This document shows positions 1 through 9,050 of a DNA stretch of 64,000 bases, piece after piece (position 1 is the first letter of the stretch; the number at the start of each line of letters is the position of its first letter). The notes beneath the pieces are model-generated. The model searched no databases. It had not been told where the DNA came from and was given only the letters and a program-made list of their open reading frames with translations. Source of the DNA: Brevundimonas sp. NIBR10 (GTDB lineage Bacteria > Pseudomonadota > Alphaproteobacteria > Caulobacterales > Caulobacteraceae); the NCBI RefSeq assembly GCF_027912515.1, contig NZ_CP115464.1, forward strand, positions 2,170,001-2,234,000, read 5' to 3'. Both the position numbers and the translations under genes were made by a program.

Positions 1-497
1 TCGGGAAGCTCACGGTCGACTTGGCCCTGTTTCCATGCGGGGCCTCGGACAGTCTTACCTCTGTCATGTCGGTCTCCAGATCATCCCATGAAGCGTCGAG
101 GAGCGATCGTGACCAGCGCCGCCGTCGGCCTTGCTGGCACCAGGGGAGGCCCAGCGACGGCAAGGACGGCGAGCCCCGATCTCAAGCTCCGGTATCGGCA
201 GCCCGCAAAAAGCTGGGTCGAAACCGTGCCCATCGAATGCTTTGGTATCGTTGAATGTCTATGTCGCCCCTTCATAGTCATGAAGGGGGTCGCGCCGCGC
301 GGACCGCCTTCTCTGGCGGCGGCTAAAAGGACGAGACTGATCGACATGGTTAGGACTCTCTCATGGATCGCCAGGGCGTCAATCAAAATGCGCAGCCCGT
401 TGGGCAGTGTCGGATCCAAGGCTCAAGAAGTCGCTGTCATTCAGGTGTTCAATCCTTCCCACTGAATAGCCGAAAGGCAATGTGAAATCAGCGGGAT
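1..497. other. stretch without a recognisable gene
   Basis: I see no convincing gene here. Short overlapping open frames exist on both strands (about 77 to 125 codons), but none has a ribosome-binding site, a recognisable domain, or a composition that singles it out. The stretch ends against a decayed transposase fragment, so it may be further debris from past insertions, but no terminal repeats were recognised. Confidence 0.5.
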
Positions 498-643
498 ATG
501 TAGAGATTGTCGTTCAGAGGGCACCGGAACAAGCCCGACGTCATTCGGCAGGCGGTTTGAATGTACTGCCGCTTCTCGCTGAGCTTGCGTGACATGAAGA
601 AGTCCTCGCAGAGAGGGGCGTGGACGTGTCGTACGAAGCCATA
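498..643 (+). pseudogene. IS6-family transposase, decayed N-terminal fragment
   Basis: Read from position 498 the translation resembles the start of an IS6-family DDE transposase. A segment reading GHRNKPDVIRQAV is followed by a TGA stop where the family has Trp, then by MYCRFSLSLRD. A frame change then leads into LAERGVDVSYEAI. The consensus arrangement (xxVIxxAVWxYxRFxLSxRDVEExLAERGxxVSYExI) is therefore present but broken by at least two in-frame stops (codon 2 and the Trp position) and one frameshift. The similarity stops near 643, directly beside the stop codon of the Lrp-type regulator. No catalytic DDE region and no inverted repeats are visible. It is a remnant marking an old insertion at the edge of the branched-chain amino-acid operon. 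Confidence 0.72.
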
Positions 644-646
644 GGG

Positions 647-1120
647 TTAGCGAATTGGCAGGGCGGTAGTCATTTTGACCGGGCCGAGCGACATTGTCGA
701 GTTGATCTCCTGGACAGTCGGAAGGGTCAGCAATCGGCCAAAGGCTAGCTCCCGGTAGTCCTCCACATCGCGCGTGATAATCCGTAGCAAGAAGTCAAAG
801 GGGCCCATGGTCGGATGGACTTCCAGAACCTCAGGAATCCGAGATACGGCTTCGATGAACTCATTAAGATTGGTTCGACCGTGAGCTGACAGTTTGACGT
901 TGGCAAATACATTCGTGCGCAGGCCCATCTTGTCTGCTGACAGGCGCGTGACCTGATCGATGATATAGCCATCATCTTTCAATCGTGTGAGACGACGCCA
1001 GCACGGCGATTGGGACATACCAACTCTCTCGGCGAGTTCTGCCGTCGTCATTGGCGCATTGCGCTGGACGACGTCGAGGATCTTCAGGTCTGTTTCGTCG
1101 AGATCGGCTAGGGAAGCCAT
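647..1120 (-). CDS. bkdR: Lrp/AsnC-family transcriptional regulator, probable BkdR
   Basis: A 157-residue Lrp/AsnC protein of normal family length. A winged-helix DNA-binding segment lies at about residues 24-50 (MTTAELAERVGMSQSPCWRR), followed by a RAM ligand-binding/oligomerisation domain at about 70-145. I chose the ATG at 1120 because it has an AAGGA-type ribosome-binding site and puts the usual LDETDLKIL start at residue 7; an in-frame upstream start at 1249 would add 43 unrelated residues. It diverges from the branched-chain 2-oxoacid dehydrogenase operon. In Pseudomonas BkdR is an Lrp homologue that activates bkd genes from exactly this position. Control of the adjacent operon in response to branched-chain amino acids is inferred from that arrangement. 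Confidence 0.88.
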   Translation of the reverse strand: MASLADLDETDLKILDVVQRNAPMTTAELAERVGMSQSPCWRRLTRLKDDGYIIDQVTRLSADKMGLRTNVFANVKLSAHGRTNLNEFIEAVSRIPEVLEVHPTMGPFDFLLRIITRDVEDYRELAFGRLLTLPTVQEINSTMSLGPVKMTTALPIR

Positions 1121-1264
1121 GTCTGGTCCTTCGTGCAGCGAGGGGGTGGGCGGGTTTGATCCAAGGGCATCGAACAAAAAGAAATGAAAGTCCATGATTG
1201 GTTGATTTGACGGATTGATGAATGCGCTGCGTCTTAAATTGCGTTCCATATCGAGTACGTTATT

Positions 1265-1276
1265 TCTGATATCAGA
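1265..1276. promoter_or_regulatory. 12 bp perfect palindrome in the bkdR-bkdA1 intergenic region
   Basis: TCTGATATCAGA is a perfect palindrome in an AT-rich patch, 39 bases before bkdA1 and 145 bases before bkdR. It is a plausible operator for the divergent Lrp-type regulator, although Lrp sites are usually degenerate. Its TATCAGA half also recurs in several promoters of the downstream catabolic island. Confidence 0.45.
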
Positions 1277-1314
1277 CGATAAGTTGGCACCTCCCTTCGC
1301 ATCGGTCGCTTGTC

Positions 1315-2544
1315 ATGAAGAACCGTCCCGCCCTTCGACTTCATATTCCCGAGCCCGAGGCCCGGCCGGGGGATACGCCAGCCTTCGATCGGGCGCTGAT
1401 CCCGGAGCCCGGTGACACGCGTCGGCCCGAGACGACGGCCCTCGAGGCCGAGATGCGTGACCTGCCCTTCGGGTTGGTGCGCGTTCTGAATGACGCGGGC
1501 GAGGCGTCAGGACCCTGGAATCCGCATCTACCGGTGGAGACCTTGTTGGCTGGTCAACGGGCGATGCTTCTTACCCGCGCCTTCGACGAGCGGCTGTTTC
1601 GCGCGCACCGCCAGGGCAAGACCAGCTTCTACATGAAGTCCACCGGCGAGGAGGCGATCGGCGCAGCCCAGTCGTTGTTCCTCGACCGCGACGACATGTG
1701 TTTCCCGACCTATCGAGTGCTCAGCTGGCTGATGGCGCGGAACTATCCGCTGATCGACCTGTGCAACCAGATCTTCTCCAACGCTGACGACCCCCTGAAG
1801 GGGCGGCAGTTGCCGATCCTGTATTCGGCGCGGAAATACGGCTTCTACTCGCTGTCTGGAAACGTCGGCAGTCGGTTCGGCCACGCGGTCGGATGGGCCA
1901 TGGCTTCCGCGTTCAAGGGAGGTGACTCCATCGCGCTAGCCTATATCGGCGAGGGCACGACGGCCGAGGGCGATTTCCACGAGGCCCTGACTTTTGCTAG
2001 TGTTTACAGGGCCCCGGTGATCCTGTGCGTGACCAACAACCAGTGGGCCATCTCGAGTTTCTCGGGCATCGCGGGCGCCAATGAGACCACCTTCGCCGCC
2101 AAGGCCCTGGCCTATGGCCTGCCGGGGCTGCGGGTCGACGGCAACGACTTCCTGGCTATCTGGGCGGCGACGGAATGGGCGGCGGAGCGGGCGCGGAACA
2201 ATCTCGGCGCGACCCTGATCGAGCTCTACACCTATCGGGCATCCGGCCATTCGACCTCCGATGATCCGAGTAAATACCGTCCCGCTGACGAGGCCGAGGC
2301 CTGGCCGCTGGGCGATCCGGTTGAGCGGCTGAAGACCCATCTGATCGGGCTTGGAGCCTGGGACGAGCAACGCCATGCGGCTCTGATCGCGGAACTGGAC
2401 GCCGAGGTTCGCGCGGCAGTCAAGGCGGCCGAGGCGGTCGGCACGCTCGGTAAGTCCAAGCCGAGCGTGAAGGAGATGTTTGAGGGTGTCTTCAAGGACC
2501 CTGACTGGCGCGTCACTGAACAACGTCGCGAATTGGGGATCTGA
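1315..2544 (+). CDS. bkdA1: branched-chain 2-oxoacid dehydrogenase E1 alpha subunit
   Basis: A 409-residue thiamine-diphosphate-dependent E1 alpha subunit. With E1 beta it decarboxylates the 2-oxoacids of Leu, Ile and Val and transfers the acyl group to the lipoyl arm of E2. The ThDP/Mg signature runs from GEGTTAEGDFHEAL to the paired Asn of VTNNQWAI, at about residues 214-244. YRASGHSTSDDPSKYRP, the phosphorylation-loop region of the family, follows further on. The roughly 65-residue N-terminal extension is typical of bacterial BkdA1. It is the first gene of a tight operon (gap of 4 bases to E1 beta). The ribosome-binding site before 1315 is weak, but no better in-frame ATG lies nearby. Confidence 0.95.
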   Translation: MKNRPALRLHIPEPEARPGDTPAFDRALIPEPGDTRRPETTALEAEMRDLPFGLVRVLNDAGEASGPWNPHLPVETLLAGQRAMLLTRAFDERLFRAHRQGKTSFYMKSTGEEAIGAAQSLFLDRDDMCFPTYRVLSWLMARNYPLIDLCNQIFSNADDPLKGRQLPILYSARKYGFYSLSGNVGSRFGHAVGWAMASAFKGGDSIALAYIGEGTTAEGDFHEALTFASVYRAPVILCVTNNQWAISSFSGIAGANETTFAAKALAYGLPGLRVDGNDFLAIWAATEWAAERARNNLGATLIELYTYRASGHSTSDDPSKYRPADEAEAWPLGDPVERLKTHLIGLGAWDEQRHAALIAELDAEVRAAVKAAEAVGTLGKSKPSVKEMFEGVFKDPDWRVTEQRRELGI

Positions 2545-2548
2545 CGCC

Positions 2549-3562
2549 ATGCCGACCATGAACATGATCCAGGCGCTGAACTCGGCGCTCGATGTCGTCC
2601 TGACCGAGGATCCCGATACGCTGATCTTCGGCGAGGACGTCGGCTATTTTGGCGGCGTTTTCCGGGTGACGGACGGATTGCAGAAGAAGCATGGCCTGAC
2701 CCGCTGCTTCGACGCCCCGATCTCGGAAGGGGGTATTATCGCCACGGCCATCGGCATGGGAGCGTTCGGTCTGCGGCCGATCCCCGAGATCCAGTTCGCC
2801 GACTATATCTTGCCGGCGTTCGACCAACTGGTGTCGGAGGCAGCCCGGCTGCGCTACCGGTCGAACGGGGAGTTCTGGGCACCGATCACGGTGCGGTCTC
2901 CTTATGGCGGAGGCATCTTCGGGGGGCAGACGCACAGCCAGAGCCCGGAAGCGATCTTTGCCCATATCACGGGCCTCAAGACTGTGATCCCGTCCAATCC
3001 CTATGACGCCAAGGGCCTGTTGATCGCCTCGATCGAGGACGACGATCCGGTCATCTTCCTGGAGCCGAAGCGGCTCTACAACGGGCCGTTCGACGGGCGG
3101 CACGAGCAGGCGCTGAAGACCTGGGCCGGCGATCCGATGGCCGAGGTTCCAGCGGGCCACTACACCGTGCCGTTGGGCAAGGCGGCGACGGTGCGCGAGG
3201 GGACCGAGGCAACGGTGCTGGCCTATGGCACCATGGTTCACGTCGCCTTGGCTGGGATCGAGGACAGCGGGGTGGACGCCGAGCTGATCGACCTGCGCTC
3301 CATCGTGCCGCTGGACGTCGACGCCATCGTAGCCTCGGTGAAGAAGACCGGGCGGTGCGTGATCCTGCACGAGGCGTCGCGGTTCGGCGGCTTCGGCGGC
3401 GAGCTGTCGGCCCTGGTCCAGGAGCGCTGCTTCTATCACCTGAAGAGCGCGGTGCAGCGGGTTGCGGGCTGGGACACGCCTTATCCGCACGCCTTCGAAT
3501 GGGACTATTTCCCCGGGCCCGCAAGGCTGGCGGCGGCGCTCAAGCGCGCAATGGAGGACTAG
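2549..3562 (+). CDS. bkdA2: branched-chain 2-oxoacid dehydrogenase E1 beta subunit
   Basis: A 337-residue E1 beta subunit, the standard length. It carries the transketolase pyrimidine-binding domain (about 1-180, with FGEDVGYFGGVFRVTDGLQ and the catalytic region around PEIQFADYILPAFDQ). The C-terminal transketolase domain follows (about 195-325, HEASRFGGFGGELSA). It pairs with E1 alpha to form the active-site heterotetramer. The ATG at 2549 gives the conserved MNMIQALNSAL start; an upstream in-frame start at 2480 would lie inside bkdA1. It is followed after 3 bases by the E2 gene. Confidence 0.95.
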   Translation: MPTMNMIQALNSALDVVLTEDPDTLIFGEDVGYFGGVFRVTDGLQKKHGLTRCFDAPISEGGIIATAIGMGAFGLRPIPEIQFADYILPAFDQLVSEAARLRYRSNGEFWAPITVRSPYGGGIFGGQTHSQSPEAIFAHITGLKTVIPSNPYDAKGLLIASIEDDDPVIFLEPKRLYNGPFDGRHEQALKTWAGDPMAEVPAGHYTVPLGKAATVREGTEATVLAYGTMVHVALAGIEDSGVDAELIDLRSIVPLDVDAIVASVKKTGRCVILHEASRFGGFGGELSALVQERCFYHLKSAVQRVAGWDTPYPHAFEWDYFPGPARLAAALKRAMED

Positions 3563-3565
3563 GTC

Positions 3566-4855
3566 ATGGGGCTCTATCTGTTCCGGCTGCCCGATGTGGG
3601 CGAGGGTGTCGCCGAGGCCGAGATCGTCGCCTGGCTGGTCAAGGTCGGCGACGTCGTTGAGGAAGACCAGAACATTGCCGAGGTCATGACCGACAAGGCC
3701 ACGGTCGAGATCAGCTCGCCGGTGGGCGGCACGGTCACGGCGATCCACGGCGAAGTCGGCGGTATGCTGCCGGTCGGTGCCGTCCTGGTTGAGTTCGAGA
3801 GCTTCGAGGGGAGCGACGCGGTCGCCGCGTCCGCTCCCTCAGCGCCAGCTGCGCCGGCCCCGGTCGAGGTGGCGGTCAAGCCGGAGCCCGTCGCTCAGGC
3901 TTCCGCTCCACCTCCCTCGGCCCCGGCCAAGGCTGCGACGATGCCGGCACCTGCGTCTCGGTCGACTTCGGGCCGCTCTACCGGTGAGGCACCGCTGGCC
4001 GCGCCCTCGACCCGGCGACGTGCCCTCGATCTCGGCGTGTCGTTGATTCAGGTGCCGGGTAGCGGGCCGGCCGGACGGATCACGCCCGACGATCTCGACG
4101 TCTTTCTGGCCCAGGACGGCAAGGCTCCGACGGGCGGCACGTCCCGGGTGGCCCGCACCGGCGTCAACGACACCCGCATCATCGGCCTGCGCCGCAAGAT
4201 CGCCGAGAAGATGCAGGAGGCCAAGCGCCGCATTCCGCATATCAACTATGTCGAGGAATGTGACCTGACCGAGCTTGAGGCCCTGCGGCTGGACCTCAAC
4301 GAACATCGGATCGCCGACCAGCCCAAGCTGACCCTGCTACCCTTCATCATGCGGGCCATGGCCAAGGCGCTGCCGGATTTCCCGCAGGTCAACGCCCTGT
4401 ACGACGACGACAACGGCGTGCTGCACGCCCATGAGGGTGTCCACATCGGCATTGCCACCCAGACCCCGAACGGTCTGATCGTGCCGGTGGTGCGCCACGT
4501 CGAGGCACTGGATGTCTGGGACTGCGCCCGCGAGGTTTCGCGACTGGCCAAGGCGGTGCGCGACGGCACGGCGGGGCGCGACGAACTGTCAGGCTCGACC
4601 ATCACCCTGACCAGTATGGGGCCGCTGGGCGGGATCGTCTCGACGCCGGTGATCAACCATCCGGAGGTGGCGATCCTCAATCCCAACAAGCTGGTGAGCC
4701 GGCCGGTGATCGACGGGTCTTTCATCACGGTACGCAAGACAATGAACCTGTCGTCGGCCTTCGATCACCGGATCGTCGACGGCTATGACGCCGCCCTGTT
4801 CGTGCAGCGGGTCAAGCGGCTGCTCGAACACCCCGCTCTGATCTTCATGGACTGA
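3566..4855 (+). CDS. bkdB: branched-chain 2-oxoacid dehydrogenase E2 (dihydrolipoyl acyltransferase)
   Basis: A 429-residue E2 core protein that accepts the acyl group on its lipoyl arm and transfers it to CoA. Domains in order: one lipoyl domain (residues 1-80, lipoyl Lys44 in MTDKATVEI); an Ala/Pro-rich linker (about 90-145); a peripheral-subunit-binding domain (STRRRALDLG to RITPDDLDVF, about 150-185); and the trimeric acyltransferase domain with the active-site SSAFDHRIVDGYDAALF (His and Asp of HRxxDG) near the C-terminus. It sits 3 bases after E1 beta and 4 bases before E3. The linker is low-complexity, so the opposite strand also stays open there. Confidence 0.95.
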   Translation: MGLYLFRLPDVGEGVAEAEIVAWLVKVGDVVEEDQNIAEVMTDKATVEISSPVGGTVTAIHGEVGGMLPVGAVLVEFESFEGSDAVAASAPSAPAAPAPVEVAVKPEPVAQASAPPPSAPAKAATMPAPASRSTSGRSTGEAPLAAPSTRRRALDLGVSLIQVPGSGPAGRITPDDLDVFLAQDGKAPTGGTSRVARTGVNDTRIIGLRRKIAEKMQEAKRRIPHINYVEECDLTELEALRLDLNEHRIADQPKLTLLPFIMRAMAKALPDFPQVNALYDDDNGVLHAHEGVHIGIATQTPNGLIVPVVRHVEALDVWDCAREVSRLAKAVRDGTAGRDELSGSTITLTSMGPLGGIVSTPVINHPEVAILNPNKLVSRPVIDGSFITVRKTMNLSSAFDHRIVDGYDAALFVQRVKRLLEHPALIFMD

Positions 4856-4859
4856 TGCG

Positions 4860-6263
4860 ATGACCGAGACCCTGAGACCCAAGGTCCTCGTCGTCGGCGG
4901 GGGGCCGGGCGGCTATGTCGCCGCCATACGCGCCGGGCAGCTGGGGCTGGACACGGTGCTGGTCGAGAGCGGGCGGCTGGGCGGCACCTGTCTTACGCGC
5001 GGCTGTATCCCGTCCAAGGCCCTGATTCACGCGGCGGGCCTGTATGAGGAGGCGGTGCTGGCGTCGAGCGGGAGCGGGCGTTTCGGCATCCACCTGAATC
5101 AGGCACCGGAGTTGCGGTTCGACGAGACCCTCGGCTGGAAGGACGGCATCGTCGATCGGCTTAGCGGCGGCGTTGGCGGCCTGTTGCGCAAGGCGAAGGT
5201 GAGAACGGTCACCGGCTGGGCGAACTTCTCCGACGCCAAGACCTGCACCGTCGAGACGGCGGATGGCGTCGTCACCATCCGGCCCGAGCATGTGATCCTG
5301 GCGACGGGATCGACGGCGGTGGAGCTGCCGTTCCTGCCGTTCGATGACAGGGTGATTTCCTCGACCGAGGCCCTGTCGCTGCCCGAGGTCCCGGCGACCC
5401 TGGCGGTGGTCGGCGGCGGCTACATCGGGCTGGAGCTCGGCATCGCCTACGCCAAACTCGGGTCGAGGGTGACAATCGTGGAGGCGCAGGATCGCATCCT
5501 GCCGCTGTACGATGCGGCCCTGACCATGCCCGTCCTGCGCTGGCTCGAGAAGCATGGCGTCACGGTTCATTTGGGAGCCAGGGCGCTTGGTCAGGACGCG
5601 GAAGGCCTTCTTATCGAGACGGCGGGCGGCCAGAGCCGGCTGACGATCCCGGCCGATCGCATCCTGGTCACCGTGGGCCGCAAGCCCCTGACCGAGGGCT
5701 GGGGGCTGGATCAGATGGCGCTCGCGATGGATGGCCGGTTCGTGAAGATCGACGACCGCTGCGCGACCTCGACCACCCATGTCTGGGCCATCGGTGATCT
5801 GGTTGGTGAGCCCATGCTTGCGCACAAGGCCTCGGCCCAGGGCGAGATGGTGGCCGAGATCATCGCGGGCCATCGGCGGCGGTTCGACCCCGTCGCCATC
5901 GCCGCCGTCTGTTTCACCGAGCCCGAGATCGTCAGCGTCGGTCTTACGCCCGATCAGGCTCCCGAAGGAATCGACACGCTCGTCGGTCAGTTCCCGTTTC
6001 AGGCCAACGGTCGGGCCCTGTCTATGCAGGCGGGCGACGACGGCGGTTTCGTCCGGGTACTGGCGCGGAAGTCCGATCACCGGATACTCGGCATTCAGGC
6101 CGTGGGCCGTCACTGCTCAGAGTTCGCCGGCGAGTTCGCCACCCTGCTGGAGATGGGGGCTGTGCTGGAGGATGTCGCCGGTACAATTCACGTCCATCCG
6201 ACCTTGGGTGAGGCCATTCACGAGAGCGCCCTGAAGGCGCTCGGTCATGCCATCCACATCTGA
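4860..6263 (+). CDS. lpdV: dihydrolipoyl dehydrogenase (E3) of the branched-chain complex
   Basis: A 467-residue FAD disulfide oxidoreductase that reoxidises the E2 lipoyl group with NAD. The FAD-binding [10 protein letters not shown] lies at residues 13-22 and the redox pair Cys44/Cys49 in [10 protein letters not shown] second nucleotide-binding motif, [10 protein letters not shown], lies near residue 180. The C-terminal dimerisation domain carries [12 protein letters not shown] with the active-site His-Glu pair. Its position makes it the dedicated E3 (LpdV) rather than the housekeeping Lpd. The gene end is close to the next coding region, with ivd starting 16 bases later. Confidence 0.94.
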   Translation: MTETLRPKVLVVGGGPGGYVAAIRAGQLGLDTVLVESGRLGGTCLTRGCIPSKALIHAAGLYEEAVLASSGSGRFGIHLNQAPELRFDETLGWKDGIVDRLSGGVGGLLRKAKVRTVTGWANFSDAKTCTVETADGVVTIRPEHVILATGSTAVELPFLPFDDRVISSTEALSLPEVPATLAVVGGGYIGLELGIAYAKLGSRVTIVEAQDRILPLYDAALTMPVLRWLEKHGVTVHLGARALGQDAEGLLIETAGGQSRLTIPADRILVTVGRKPLTEGWGLDQMALAMDGRFVKIDDRCATSTTHVWAIGDLVGEPMLAHKASAQGEMVAEIIAGHRRRFDPVAIAAVCFTEPEIVSVGLTPDQAPEGIDTLVGQFPFQANGRALSMQAGDDGGFVRVLARKSDHRILGIQAVGRHCSEFAGEFATLLEMGAVLEDVAGTIHVHPTLGEAIHESALKALGHAIHI

Positions 6264-6279
6264 CGCTGGATCCAAAGCC

Positions 6280-7443
6280 ATGAGCATTCCCTTCGCCCCG
6301 CAGTCCATGGAGTTCGGCCTCGGCGAGAACGCCGACATGATCCGGGAGACGACCGCCCGCTGGGCCGCCGACCGGCTGGCACCGCGCGCCGCAGAGATCG
6401 ACGAGACCAACAAATTCGCCCGCGACCTGTGGCCCGAGATGGGTGAGTTGGGGCTGCACGGGATTACGGTCGAGGAGGAGTACGGCGGGCTGGGGATGGG
6501 CTATCTCGAGCACGTCGTGGCGATGGAGGAGGTGTCGCGGGCCTCGGCCTCAATCGGGCTGAGCTACGGGGCTCACTCCAACCTGTGCGTCAACCAGATC
6601 CGGCGGTGGGGCAATGAGGAGCAGAAGGCGAAATATCTGCCCAAGCTGATCTCCGGCGAACATCTGGGGTCGCTGGCCATGTCGGAGGCCGGCTCGGGCT
6701 CCGACGTCATGTCGATGCGGACGAAGGCTGATGCGCGGGGCGACCGCTACATCCTGAACGGCACGAAATTCTGGATCACCAACTCGCCGACCGCCGACAC
6801 CCTGGTCGTCTATGCCCGTACCGGCGACGGTAACGGCGGGGTCACCGCCTTCCTGATTGAGCGCGGGATGAAGGGCTTCAGCGTCTCCAAGAAGCTGGAC
6901 AAGATGGGCATGCGCGGGTCCGACACGGCCGAGCTGGTGTTCGAGGATTGCGAAGTCCCGGCCGAGAACGTCATGGGAGCGCCGGGCCAGGGGGCGGCCA
7001 TCCTGATGAGCGGTCTGGACTATGAGCGGGCGGTGCTGTCGGGCGGACCGCTGGGCATCATGCAGGCGGCGCTGGATGTGGTGCTGCCCTACCTGCGGGA
7101 CAGGAAACAGTTCGGCAAACCCATCGGTTCGTTCCAGCTGATGCAGGCCAAGGTCGCCGACATGTATGTCGCTCTGAACTCGGCCCGCGCCTATGTCTAC
7201 GCCGTCGCCCGCGCCTGCGATCAGGGCAAAACCACGCGGTATGACGCGGCGGGAGCGATCCTGCTGGCGTCCGAGAACGCGGTGAAGGTGTCGCTGGAGG
7301 CGGTGCAGGCTCTGGGCGGCGCAGGCTATACGAAGGAATGGCCCGTCGAACGCCTCGTCCGCGACGCCAAGCTGTATGACATCGGCGCGGGGACGAATGA
7401 GATCCGCCGCTTCCTGATCGGCCGCGAATTGCTGGGAAGCTGA
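6280..7443 (+). CDS. ivd: isovaleryl-CoA dehydrogenase
   Basis: A 387-residue flavin acyl-CoA dehydrogenase of the isovaleryl-CoA type (step 3 of leucine breakdown, isovaleryl-CoA to 3-methylcrotonyl-CoA). The catalytic Glu sits in the IVD-specific position within [12 protein letters not shown] rather than near the C-terminus, where the protein reads [19 protein letters not shown] and [15 protein letters not shown] form the flavin/substrate site. I chose the ATG at 6280, giving [17 protein letters not shown]; an in-frame ATG at 6247 overlaps lpdV. The stop overlaps the start of the next gene by one base. Confidence 0.93.
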   Translation: MSIPFAPQSMEFGLGENADMIRETTARWAADRLAPRAAEIDETNKFARDLWPEMGELGLHGITVEEEYGGLGMGYLEHVVAMEEVSRASASIGLSYGAHSNLCVNQIRRWGNEEQKAKYLPKLISGEHLGSLAMSEAGSGSDVMSMRTKADARGDRYILNGTKFWITNSPTADTLVVYARTGDGNGGVTAFLIERGMKGFSVSKKLDKMGMRGSDTAELVFEDCEVPAENVMGAPGQGAAILMSGLDYERAVLSGGPLGIMQAALDVVLPYLRDRKQFGKPIGSFQLMQAKVADMYVALNSARAYVYAVARACDQGKTTRYDAAGAILLASENAVKVSLEAVQALGGAGYTKEWPVERLVRDAKLYDIGAGTNEIRRFLIGRELLGS

Positions 7444-9050
7444 TGCCCCGCCTGACCTCCTCGATCGATCCGAACAGCGCGGCCTTCAAGGCGCTCGACG
7501 CCCACAATCGCGCGCTCAACGCCGAACTGCGCGAGAAGGTCGCCAGGGCCGGGCGGGGCGGATCCGATGCGTCGCGCGACCGCCACGTCTCGCGCGGCAA
7601 GCTGTTGCCACGGGACCGGGTCGAACGGCTGCTGGACCCCGGCTCGCCGTTTCTGGAGATCGGCCAGCTGGCGGCCAATGGCATGTATGGCGATGCGAAG
7701 GACCCCGACGGGGCTCCCGGCGCCGGGATGATCTGCGGCATCGGACGGGTGTCGGGCCGCGAGGTCATGATCGTCTGCAACGACCCGACGGTGAAGGGCG
7801 GCGCATACTTCCCCATGACGGTGAAGAAGCATCTGCGGGCCCAGGAGATCGCCGAGCAGAACGAACTGCCGTGCGTCTATCTGGTCGATTCCGGTGGGGC
7901 CAACCTGCCGCACCAGGCCGAGGTGTTTCCCGACCGCGAACATTTCGGGCGCATCTTCTTCAACCAGGCCCGGATGTCGGCGAAGTCGATCCCCCAGATC
8001 GCCTGCGTCATGGGGTCGTGTACGGCCGGCGGGGCCTATGTGCCCGCCATGTCCGACGAGACGGTGATCGTCAGGAATCAAGGCACCATCTTCCTGGCTG
8101 GCCCGCCGCTGGTGAAGGCCGCGACCGGCGAGGTGATCTCGGCCGAGGACCTGGGCGGGGCCGAGACCCATTCGCGCAAATCGGGCGTCGTCGATCACGT
8201 TGCCGAGAACGACGAGCACGCGCTCCAGATCGTGCGCGACATCGTGGCGTCGCTGAACACCGTCAAGACCGTCTCCATCGACGTCCGCGAACCCCGTGCC
8301 CCCGCCTTCGATGCGGAGGAACTGTACGGCCTGATCCCCGACGACGTGCGGGCTCCCTATGACGTGCGCGAGGTCATCGCCCGGATCACCGACGGCTCGG
8401 AGTTCGAGGAGTTCAAGGCCTTGTACGGCACGACCCTGGTGTGCGGGTTCGCGCGCATCTGGGGCTATCCGGTCGCCATCCTGGCCAACAACGGGGTTCT
8501 GTTCAGCGAGAGCGCGCAGAAGGGGGCGCACTTCATCGAACTGGCCTGCAAGCGCAAGATTCCGCTGCTGTTCCTGCAGAACATCTCGGGCTTCATGGTC
8601 GGCGGCAAGTACGAGGCCGAGGGCATCGCCAAGCACGGTGCCAAGCTGGTCACCGCCGTCGCCTGCGCCGCCGTGCCCAAGATCACCGTCCTGATCGGCG
8701 GGTCGTTCGGTGCCGGCAACTACGGCATGTGCGGCCGGGCCTATTCGCCGCGCTTCCTGTTCACCTGGCCCAACAGCCGGATCAGCGTCATGGGCGGCGA
8801 ACAGGCGGCGGCCGTGCTGGCCACGGTCCACCGCGACGCCGACAGCTGGACGCCTGAACAGGCCGAAGCCTTCAAAGCGCCTGTCCGCCAGAAATACGAG
8901 GACGAAGGCAACCCCTACTACGCCACCGCCCGCCTGTGGGACGACGGCATCATCGACCCCGCCCAGACCCGCGACGTCCTCGGCCTCGCCCTCTCCGCCA
9001 CGCTCAATGCGCCCATACCGGACACGGTGTTCGGCGTGTTCAGGATGTAA
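7443..9050 (+). CDS. mccB: methylcrotonyl-CoA carboxylase, beta (carboxyltransferase) subunit
   Basis: A 535-residue biotin-dependent carboxyltransferase subunit. It moves CO2 from carboxybiotin to 3-methylcrotonyl-CoA, giving 3-methylglutaconyl-CoA. Two crotonase-fold carboxyltransferase halves are visible: [17 protein letters not shown] in the N half, and [19 protein letters not shown] plus [19 protein letters not shown] in the C half. These residues and its neighbours point to MccB rather than propionyl-CoA carboxylase. Starts on a TGATG junction with ivd and ends on one with mccA, which implies translational coupling. Confidence 0.93.
   Translation: MPRLTSSIDPNSAAFKALDAHNRALNAELREKVARAGRGGSDASRDRHVSRGKLLPRDRVERLLDPGSPFLEIGQLAANGMYGDAKDPDGAPGAGMICGIGRVSGREVMIVCNDPTVKGGAYFPMTVKKHLRAQEIAEQNELPCVYLVDSGGANLPHQAEVFPDREHFGRIFFNQARMSAKSIPQIACVMGSCTAGGAYVPAMSDETVIVRNQGTIFLAGPPLVKAATGEVISAEDLGGAETHSRKSGVVDHVAENDEHALQIVRDIVASLNTVKTVSIDVREPRAPAFDAEELYGLIPDDVRAPYDVREVIARITDGSEFEEFKALYGTTLVCGFARIWGYPVAILANNGVLFSESAQKGAHFIELACKRKIPLLFLQNISGFMVGGKYEAEGIAKHGAKLVTAVACAAVPKITVLIGGSFGAGNYGMCGRAYSPRFLFTWPNSRISVMGGEQAAAVLATVHRDADSWTPEQAEAFKAPVRQKYEDEGNPYYATARLWDDGIIDPAQTRDVLGLALSATLNAPIPDTVFGVFRM

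Noticed and set aside
88..465. Open frames of up to 125 codons on both strands near the window start
   Set aside because: No ribosome-binding site, domain or neighbour supports them, and overlapping frames on both strands are expected in GC-rich DNA.
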